Shown one piece after another: positions 12,329 through 21,042 of a stretch of 64,000 nucleotides of DNA; positions within the stretch are counted from its first letter, which is position 1; every line of letters begins with the position of its first letter. The DNA lies in NCBI GenBank assembly GCA_033807695.1, contig CM066303.1, forward strand, positions 558,001 to 622,000, in the 5' to 3' direction. The notes beneath the pieces were generated by a model, which saw only the letters and a program-made list of their open reading frames with translations, made no database searches and was not told the origin of the DNA. The stretch is from Daedaleopsis sinensis (taxonomy: Eukaryota > Basidiomycota > Agaricomycetes > Polyporales > Polyporaceae). The translations under genes and the position numbers were made by a program.

Positions 12329-13588
12329 TTGGCAACGCGCCGCGTCGCCTCGCGTCTTGTTCGCGTTGGCTCGCGTCGCACTGCATAAGTGACAATGATT
12401 CTCAGTACTGTCACGTACCATACTAGTGAGCCTTTACAGCTCAATGCTCACGGTCTCCTGCCAGAAGCGACTGTGGCCGCTAATCGAGTCTGAGATCATC
12501 CGAGGAGAAGAATTGTAAGGTGATTAGCCGCTGACAGCTTGTGCATGAGATAAGTCCATCCGGTTACCGTGACATCGGCGGGCCCAGTCTCAGGCTCATT
12601 CAACTCTTACGTCCTTGGCCAAAGCGTTGAGAGAGTTGGCACAAGTTCTGAATCGTTACGAAAGTGGAGTAGCACTATTTGAAAAGGGTTGTGACAAGTA
12701 CTGACTCCAACTCCTCCGGTGACAGATTTCACAACTCGACCAGCAGCAGTCTAAAATCTATCTGACTGCTGGTAAAGATATGTACACGTCATTTCTGTGT
12801 GCTATTTCACTTGTGTCTGCCTAGAGCTTTCGCTTCGGACTCGGTCCAGTTCAAGTTGGGTCTAACTCCCCCAGGCCTCTTCGAAACCCGGTACGCTGCA
12901 TGGTGTCAAGGTGCAGACTCACACTGTTGTTTAGGGCTCGTTTAGGTCACGATACCGTTATGTGAGCTTGGTGCAGTATCTACAGTAAGTTAACGTATCC
13001 AATATATGGATATCCGCGCCAACTTCAACGTCTGCGGGGTTCTGGATGTTGTTTCAATCAGCCCACATTTAGGCCGTATCAAATCACTTCTCATCCGCGT
13101 CGGTCCGCATTCTAACCCGCAGCGTTATTGCACTGTCTCGCGTTGCATTTCGCGCCGACTGGCGTTGCATCCGCGCCGACTTGCACTGCACCCGCGTTGG
13201 CTCGCGTTGCACCTGCGCTGGCTCGCGTTGCATCCGCGCTGGTTCGCGTTGCATCCGCGCTGGTTCGCGTTGCATCCGCGCTGACTCACACGCACTCTGC
13301 GTCTTCAGGCAGCTCATCCGCGTCGGTCCGCGTCGGCTCACTTTAACTAGTATGTCTGTCAAACTCCTGTGCAGCGCTGATTATCCGCCTCTGGGTCATA
13401 TAAGATAATGAGATATTATGCATCAGTTCAGTCATCACTCAACACCATCGTCGCCAGCATGCCCTGGGTAGGATATTCCAACCGTACGTTGTGCTCATGC
13501 TCACACTTTTCAGGGTTTCATCAAACATGTCCTGTCATACTTTACCTCGGTCGAGCCGAGACTAAGTGTCTCAGGCCCGGCGGGTGCT
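12329..13588. other. Left non-coding part of the MULE, upstream of its gene
   Basis: About 1.26 kb between the left terminus and the start codon. The first 60 bases are CGCG-rich and resemble the right subterminal region; 13139-13288 holds a tandem repeat. The remainder shows no coding pattern. It presumably contains the promoter, but I recognise no core element with confidence. Confidence 0.6.
13139..13288. repeat. Tandem 21-bp repeat array near the left end of the MULE
   Basis: A repeated unit of 21 bp starting CGCGTTGCATCCGCGCTGG. Two identical copies (13224-13244 and 13245-13265) are flanked by degenerate ones on both sides (13203-13223, 13266 onward, and more diverged units before 13203). 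Some units carry ACCCGCG or ATCCGCG cores. A further direct repeat starting CTCATCCGCGTCGGTCCGC brackets the array (about 13090 and 13313). Similar but more diverged motifs occur at the right end (20120-20291). Subterminal repeats of this kind often bind the element's own transposase; that role is inferred. Confidence 0.8.
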
Positions 13589-16500
13589 ATGGCTACTACA
13601 AGAGCTCCCAATCGTGACTCTAATGTGCGCTACATTCCCCAAGAGAATAATCTGTCCGGTAAGTCTTTCACCGTGTTTCGTCTCCTATTTATGCACCACC
13701 GCGACTCTAACAAAATCCAGCCTTTCAGGCCGGTATGGACCCGTCTGGGATGATTCCTATTTACGACTCGAGAGGTGAATACTCCCACATTTAATCTTTC
13801 AACCGCTATTTATCATTTGCCGCTTGCAGGTGCTCTTGTTGGCCTCCGCCTTCCTCAAAGCAGCCCTATCGTGCCGATACTAGCTACCAATGGCACACCA
13901 CAGCAAGAAGCAGCGCGTCCTCTAGTGCGCAATGAGGCTCAAATGGGCCCAGGTATGTACCGCATTAAATGCGTACACCATATATACTCCCCCTCACAAC
14001 AATATGCAGGTATAAGTCTCGGAAATCGCACGGCCATCCCAGCGGACGGCGTAGCATCAGTGCTAGTTCCGTCCCCTGCTAAGACCTCGGCCCCTCCAGC
14101 TGAAATAGCGCAAGTCGCCGCAAATGTGGATGCGGCAACTTGGGATGGATGGCCCGACGGATGGTTCGAGCGCACATTCTCAATCGCCGAGCTTGAGGAG
14201 ACAAACCAGCTCGCAGTACACTGGTCTTGCGAAGCCTCAGGAGCGACATCTGGCTCAGATCAAGCCGACCACTGGCGTCATGGACGAAAGCTCGAACGTC
14301 GTTGTCGTGGTGTGCTCTCCTGCACAGACCCAGACTGTCAAGTGATCACTCGTGCAGGTACCACATCCGGCCAGATTCGAAAGCAGTTAGCGAAGAGCTG
14401 CATCTGTGGCTCGGCCCTCGAACATACTGCATGCAGCACCTTGCAAGTTCTTATGCGATTCCGCCATGGCGTCCACTTCATTCACAAAGGATATCACACG
14501 CATCCGCGTCCGACTCACCTCTTACATCTTTCTAAGCGTCAGAAGGAGCGGTTCACCGCACTCGTTGAACAGAATCCCCGTGCTGGTCCACTCGAGCTGC
14601 TTGTAGGTGTTAGAACTCTCGAAGGCCCTGGAGCTTCTGCCGCAGATATCTCTCCAGTTCTACACAACAAGGATCGCATTTCGCATGAGCTCAAGACAAT
14701 CCAGAAGGGGAAGAATTCACAGCATGGCCATGATAACCTCAACATTGGAGAGTTTGCCCAATTCTGCAGTGAACATCCTGGTTTCATCATCCACTCTGTG
14801 ATCCGGGAGGTGGTAGTCATCTCTATGCAACAACCACTCATGCTTGCAGAACTTGTGAAAGAGACGCGTATCACATCGGAACCCGTCAATGGGGTGGTAT
14901 CTGATGCCGCCCACGGATTCTGGAGGCACCGTAACTGTCTACTCATCATTAGCTCCGCGTACTCTTCCACTCTCCGCCGCTGGATTCCAGGAGTTCTCTC
15001 CTACACCAATGGAGCAACGTCCGACCACTACCGCTATCATTTTCTGGCTCTGTTTCAAAGCATTGCCCGCGAGCGGCGTAGTCGTAACTGGGACACTTCA
15101 CGCGACGAGGATTTCGGTACTGTGAGTCAATATTACTTTCACAATCACTCCGTATCAGTGTACTCACATGGGACTTGGTCTAGGTCGTCGACTTCAGCGA
15201 GGCCGAGCGAGTGGGCTTTGTAGAAGCCTATGTGGAGTTCCGACAAATCGAGGGCACCACACGGACCACTGATGCACTCCGCACGGCAGCTGAAGCCTTG
15301 CTCAAAGGTTGTAAGCAACACTTTCGCTCAGGAGTCACCCGGCTAGCCCATATGAGTGGTGTTGTGCATCCGTCAAATGAACGGAAGTTCCGTGCTTTGA
15401 CAGAGCGCCTCCTGGCAGCGGAAGACCTGGAGACCTTCCGCATCTCCGCTGTCAAGATGTTACAAGACTATCCAACAGTCTCTCCTTGGTTAAGTTGGTG
15501 GATGCGCGAGGAACATGCTTCAATGCTCTTCCAATCACAGCGGCGAATGGATGCACCACTGTGGGAGTCACTACCAGATACAACTAATGCCGAGGAAGCA
15601 ATGCATTGGAAGATTTACTCTGCTGTCGGGAAAGACCATTCCTTAATGGAAGGAATACGCTCTCTTCAACGTTTCGTCAGCCACTATGACAGAATAATTG
15701 CAAGTGCTCGTGGTAAGTGGCTCTTCAACTTGGTATTGATTCTACGGTCAGCATGTACACCAGAGCTTACCATATATTCTCAGCTGGTACAAAGATCTCC
15801 TACGGGCAACCAGAGCCTTGGAAGGTTGTCGCTAAACAACACGGACGTACCAAGCTTACACGCAAGCCCCATTCGCAGAAGATAGGGCCCACAAATTCTA
15901 CCAGATCGCATCGATTCCGCAATGATGGCCGACCACCTGACACTGCAAAAGTGCTTCTACGTAGCACCAAGAAGAAGGGAAAGCAACACTCACTGTGAGT
16001 CAATAACTGCAAATCGTGTGGTGTGTAGCTTGATGACGACTGCTTTTCTAGTACCCAATCTCTCTCCGACTCGGAGTCTCCTCCGCAGTGGAGCGGTTTG
16101 CTTGATAGCGAAACTGAAGAGATCTCACACTTCAAGTCCATTTTGCCAAATGCACCACGGGCTCAGACATCGGTTCTGAAAGCCCGCACTCAATTATCCA
16201 CAGGCCAGCGGTCCAAGTCCGTCAAACTTCCCGCCGAAGTGGACACCCTTCTCCCTAGTTTCAAATGGAAACGGAACTCCTGCTGGTTGGACTCCGCTCT
16301 TGAGCTGCTATGGACACTCGTCAAATACGACTTCGACGACTTTGCAGCATGCTTTGATCACATCTCAAGCTCTGACAATACAGGGATATATCAGCTATAT
16401 CAGACACTTGATCGTCGTCGGACACTGGCTTTGCACGGAGGCCCCAATTACTCAGTCCAGACACTGAGCGAGCAACGTGACTCATTCCGGGAAATGTTGG

Positions 16501-19486
16501 CTGATCGCACTCGGCACGAAGTCACAAGAATTATCTTAACATCCGAGAGCAATGAGAACTTGACGGTAAGTTCCCAATTACTTCACCAATGCTTATAATA
16601 ACTTATAAAGTTATTATAGGCCTGGTTAGGCAGTCTACTTGTCGCTTCAGTCGGTCCGGAACCTCTCAAATTCTCCGCTGCTCAGAGCTACTTTAGGACA
16701 TACTACATTCGCTTCCGCAGCTGCACCGGGAACACAGTCAAAGACCCCAGCCCGCACTATGATCTTACCGACCGCATCTCTTTCAAATTTCACCTTCAAC
16801 TCAGTGAAGAGATGCACACAGTGCACAAGGGTCGGCTGCAATCATGGCTTCGCAACCTCGTCCAGCCTGCTGCTCATATCACGGACACCAAACAATGCTG
16901 GTGGAACACTGAGGACCACCTTAACCGTCCATCTGATGTCGTTCACCGCTGCTCTGGCCAGGCATGTCTATCCGAAGTCTACATCTCCCTACCCGTCGCT
17001 CTTCTACTCGAAACTCCTACTGTCACTTGGGACTATCCAGAGAGGATTGTCGTTCAAGGCAAAGGGAAGAATGAGCGCCCCGAGGTGATTTATGAGCTAG
17101 TCAGCCGTGTCTTCAGGTCTGGAGGTGAAGACTCGCCTCTGACATACGATGATAACAACCCAGAAGGATCGTCCGCACACTACATCTCACGTCACATTCA
17201 CAAATCTCGCAGTGGACGTGGCAGCCGCCAGGTCCTCATGTATGATGACCTCTCTCATGGCGGGGTTGCACGTGTTATCCCCAATAGCAAAGTCATCACA
17301 CACCTCGCCGGTCAAGATAATGCTTTACAGCCTCCGATATCTGCTGGCTATCACACCTGTCTAGCAATCTATCGCCTTCGAGGAGGTCGAGTGACACAAG
17401 CAGCACTATACAAGTATCAAATCAGCAGTCTTCTCCGCCTTCATCATATCAAGCTCTCCACCACTGCGTTGGAAGAACTCCCGGAAGCGAAACCGACACT
17501 CGAACTGAGTAATGTCTATATTATCCCAGAAGAGGATCGAGTATGGATAAGTCCAGGACATAGCTCAAGACGCCAATTCACCGATTATGGATCTACAGTC
17601 CTCGAGAATTCCCTACCTTTCCAAAGAACCGCTCATAAATCTCGCCAAAAGGTGGTGTACAGTTGCATGCTTTCGAGATTGAGACTAATTATGTTGTAGA
17701 AGCCTCGTTTAGAGCAGTCACCACTCGAAGAGAACTCGGAGCCTGAGTCAACCCTCATCATTCAAGACCACTCGACCTCTTCAGATGTCGGTCTGTCACC
17801 AAAGGTCATGCCGAGTCAGCAGACTGAAGAACCTATCCATCCCCCAAGGAGCTCCTCACCGCACCCAGTACGCTGCCGATGTGGCGTCACAGGGGACGGA
17901 AACCTCATGACCGACGGGCTGAACACTATCCGCTGCGACACCTGCGAGAAATACTCTCATCTGGCGTGCCAACGTGATGGTCGTGCGAACGAGTTGAGCA
18001 GCACCGTGTCATTCGAATGTGACGAGTGTACTGGACGAGACATCCTTCCTGCATATATGTTTGCTGAGAAGTAAGTGTCAGCTTTCAATCGATCCGGTGA
18101 GAATCTAATGCTCAATCACAATCCACTCTTCTCCGTCCACACAGCCATGGTCGCAAAGGTACCGGTGCACAACCCCGGAGAAGTCACCGGACACGCCCGC
18201 TCCATAAACGCTTGGGGTAAATATATATATTTTATATTGCTACAGAATTATATACTGACAAGCACATCGAGATAGGCCTGGGAAGGGTGTCCTTGTACGA
18301 CATGGCGACTTTTGGTATCCTGCGAGGCTCCTACAGGTCGAAGAGCAGCATCCAGAACGTTTCTGGCGTGTGCGCTATTGGAGACTCAATCACTACCCCT
18401 TGTCCGGCTCTCCGGATGTCAGCAAAGTCATACCGGAACACAACATAGTGGACGACCTGTGGCAAGATCATAAGAAACGTAGATCAATTAGGGTGAGCCT
18501 ACAGATTTGACTTGCTACTTCGCCTCTGATAGTCTTATGAATAAGTTGGGCCTATGGAAACCTGCATCGTGCCGTGACGAAGATGAGGATATTCTTGCAG
18601 ACCCAGCATCCCGTCCATACACCGAGGAGATTGACGAAGCTCTTCGACCACATGCAGCAGCGATCACCACACTGCTTGCTTGGGAACCTGGTGAAGAGAT
18701 ATCACTCACAGCCGATGAAGTCCCGGTCCTTCGCTACGTTCAGGCCAACCAACACCATCACATTCAGTCTCTTCGGGCAGGTGTTGTCCCCTTTGTCGGC
18801 AACCTGGATATCGACGCACGTGCTCAAATCCACAATTGGATCGATGTCAATATTCCTGGAGCTCGAGACAACCGTCATCTATGGATTGGACGGTACACAG
18901 TTGGGCATGCTATCACTCTCCTTCTTGCCACTAGGATGCGTCCAGAGCCGCCGCAGCCTGCAGGAGATCATGTCGAACTCTTGAGACGTGCCTGGGCCAT
19001 CCAAACTGGTCCTGACCCTGATCCTCAGGTCGATCCCGAACATGTCTTGGACAATGGAGAATCCGAATCCCTTGTCGAGCTCCATCCTGTCGATGTCGAT
19101 GGGGAGTGCATGAGACTACTCGAACGGCGTATGTTCGAAGTATCTGCAGCCGCCGGGGAGGCTGGGTTCTACCAGTGGGGGCTTGATGCCGGAGATCATC
19201 AGAATTGCTGGGATCCTTATGCCATCATGCCTGCTGACTGGATCTTGCACGACTGGACACCTGACGACGAAGAAGCTCTACTACAGGTCAGTCATAAGGC
19301 TATATCACATATGCAACCGGGCTTACTTACATGTTTGCCTTCTAGAAAGGACCGCAGTTCGTCTCAGTACCGCTCACGCAATCCACGCCTGCTCCTAGAC
19401 AGAAGGGCTCACAGGCTATAGGCATTAAACGAAAGGCCCCGCCTCCTCGCGCTCTAATCAACAAGCGTCGCAAACAAGTCAAGTAG
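13589..19486 (+). CDS. MULE transposase with GCM-like, USP-like peptidase and PHD domains
   Basis: Thirteen exons splice in phase to 1,728 residues: 13589-13658, 13721-13774, 13830-13952, 14010-15121, 15184-15712, 15784-15994, 16052-16565, 16620-17651, 17700-18070, 18145-18216, 18276-18492, 18546-19286, 19346-19486. Residues ~153-250 are a GCM/WRKY-like zinc domain (C156, RCRGVLSC with C181 and C187, C192, CICG at 213-216, H245 and H247 in GYHTHPRP). The MULE DDE core follows: D381 (SDAAHGFW), D456 (VVDFSEAERVG), GCKQHF with C496 and H499, and E590. Residues ~770-1100 resemble ubiquitin-specific proteases: C777 in RNSCWLDSALELLW, H1058 in SSAHYISR, D1080 in LMYDDLSHGG. A PHD finger (C1274-C1325, C4HC3) and a Tudor/PWWP-like stretch from ~1363 (GKGVLVRHGDFWYPARL) come next. 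The C-terminus is basic (NKRRKQVK), a likely nuclear signal. The first two splice sites are the least certain. Transposition is the expected role; the peptidase and reader functions are inferred. Confidence 0.88.
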
Positions 19487-20261
19487 ATGACCTTCAGAAG
19501 CAACACTCGATCTTTCCGAGATCACGAAGTAAGTCCGTTCATACATGTGACGAAGAACTGTCATAAAGCTGACATATAAGCTAGTCGGTATCTATCTGTG
19601 TACTATACTGAATTATTGGACTGCAGCGCTGCTACGAACACCCATGTAATATAATGTTGACGACTCGTATGATTGGCAAGCTGAGACTCCGATCACTGAG
19701 GCTCGCTCTGCGGAAAGCAATATGCGCGTGAAGAATGATATATTGAGGCTTCAAAACGGTTTACGCACATATTTAAATGACATATGTACCCACTGCGTGA
19801 GTACTGCAGCGCGTTGATAATGATGAGGGTACCACACAATTCGATCTTTTGTCCGCCTATGGGCGCTGTGGCCTGGCGCTTGCTTCATTCATCCTCAGAC
19901 TTGGACTTCCGAGACATGAGATGCGACGAGTCTCACAATCAGTACGCCTTCAAGCGAACAGATGTTCTAGCATGTCAAGTGCATCTTATACAGCCTCCTA
20001 CCACCTTCATTAACCTTCGCCACAGCTCGATGGGCCATCACTCATCTCCAGTGACTCAACTACTACCGCAGGCCCGAGCTCAATGACTCACTGTGCGTCC
20101 GCAATAGAATACTCACGGAGTTGCATCTCAAAGGGTAAGCACACCCGCGTCGAACAACAGTGCACCTGCGTCGTATCGCACTAAATCCTCGTCGAATCGC
20201 AGTGCACCCGCGTTGTGTCGCAGTCCACTCGCGTCGGGTCGCAGTCCACTCGCATCGCATC
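19487..20261. other. Right non-coding part of the MULE
   Basis: Sequence between the stop codon and the right terminus, with no coding pattern. The last part (about 20120-20261) consists of diverged repeats with cores such as GCACCCGCG and GCAGTCCACTCGCGTCG, similar in style to the left array. Confidence 0.6.
20120..20261. repeat. Right subterminal repeats of the MULE
   Basis: Six or more degenerate units of about 20 bp alternate GTGCACCCGCG-like and CAGTCCACTCGCGTCG-like sequence. They run into the right terminal repeat, and their composition mirrors the array at 13139-13288. They may be transposase binding sites (inference). Confidence 0.65.
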
Positions 20262-20291
20262 GCGTGGGTTCGCGTCGATTTTCCTGTGCCC
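20262..20291 (-). repeat. Right terminal inverted repeat of the MULE
   Basis: Its complement begins GGGCACAGGAAAATCGACGC and pairs with the left end (23 of 30 positions). The element's last base is followed directly by the second GATTCAAAC. Confidence 0.85.
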
Positions 20292-20300
20292 GATTCAAAC
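20292..20300. repeat. 9-bp target-site duplication, right copy (GATTCAAAC)
   Basis: Identical to 12290-12298. The host F-box gene resumes immediately with TTGTGTGGTGTCGGCGCCAG, which matches the intact paralogue at 29887 onward. Confidence 0.93.
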
Positions 20301-21042
20301 TTGTGTGGTGTCGGCGCCAGCGGCCAAACCGAATCGGACAAGTCCAATTTCCTCAACTGTGGAAGGGACACGAGCATGCAACGTAGTGCGCCGAATGACG
20401 GGAAGCTGACCCCGTACAGCTTGAGCTCTTGGAGTGCATGGAGCGATGAGAACATTCTGTATGTAGTGGGATGAGGTGGCGAGGTGGACCAGTCAAATGT
20501 AGAGATGGTTAAGTCTGTCAGGTTAGATAACCGCCCTGCGATGTCAAAGATGAATTGCCGCATCCTCCAGACATCGTCCTCCTTGAGGTCTATGGCAACT
20601 GTCAGGGAGTGCTCCACGCTGCTGGTGAACGTAACTACCTGAATCTCCAAGAGAAAGCATATGTATGTGTTCGCACCATGGCTGCATTGACTCCGAACGG
20701 AGTACGTAGGCGTTGAACAGGTCGTATTGGCGAGATGTTTGGAGATAGACGAGGGCAGTAAAGAGGCGGAGTCGAGCAGCGGGTAGCCAGTTCCGACACA
20801 CGAGTGAGCAGGCCAGTATTGTCTCGTAATTGTACTCATCGACATGCACTGCATGAATAACGCGATCGGTTATCTCGGGGGGGATGTACCGATGCGACTA
20901 CAGCAGCAGGCAATGAGGACACTGTGTCAAGACAGAGTCGATAGTCACACACCATTGTCTCATCGCCAGGACCGAACCCTAGCTCTACATCGTCTCCGGA
21001 TGGGGCATCAGTCGGATCGGCAGTATCGGTAATTATTGCCAT
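20292..21042 (-). pseudogene. F-box/LRR gene, 5' half, split by transposon insertion
   Basis: The upstream half of the unit-2 F-box gene. Exon 1 is 21042-20953 (30 codons, MAIITDTADPTDAPSGDD), with an intron at 20952-20898. Exon 2 starts at 20897 with SHRYIPPEITDRVIHAV and holds the F-box (ILACSLVCRNWLPAARLRLF). As in the intact copy, a 40-base intron (GTAGTTACG ... GACAG) must be removed to stay in frame before DDVWRMRQFIFDIAGRLSNL. The half then runs through leucine-rich segments to PLAPTPHKF at the insertion point. No stop is seen before the transposon. Beyond the junction the frame enters the transposon's repeats and encodes nonsense of the TATRREWTATQRG type. Confidence 0.85.

Larger units (their letters stand above)
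12299..20291 (+). mobile_element. Complete Mutator-like (MULE) DNA transposon, 7,993 bp
   Basis: A full-length DNA transposon inserted in an F-box gene. It is bounded by GATTCAAAC direct repeats (12290-12298 and 20292-20300) and imperfect terminal inverted repeats (12299-12328 against the complement of 20262-20291, 23 of 30 positions identical by hand count). GC-rich repeats lie just inside both ends. The single gene (13589-19486, plus strand, antisense to the host gene) is intact and encodes a GCM-type zinc domain, a MULE DDE core, a ubiquitin-protease-like domain and a PHD finger. Two halves of a collinear host gene flank the element, and an unoccupied paralogue at 29.1-30.6 kb confirms both boundaries. 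An open transposase, a perfect target duplication and open host halves all suggest recent insertion. No second copy is in the window. Confidence 0.93.

Noticed and set aside
13139..13288. CRISPR-like array
   Set aside because: Units are contiguous with no spacers and the genome is fungal; it is a tandem repeat inside a transposon.
13006..13362. Open frames encoding repeats such as ARMQREPARMQREPA on one strand and LALHPRWFALHPRW on the other
   Set aside because: They are read-through of the 21-bp tandem DNA repeat (length divisible by three), open on both strands; no gene needed to explain them.
12299..20291. Assignment of the element to the Kyakuja-Dileera-Zisupton group or to hAT
   Set aside because: The 9-bp target duplication, GCM/WRKY-type zinc domain and DDE core with GCKQHF fit Mutator-like elements; no KDZ cysteine-rich modules or 8-bp hAT duplication were seen.
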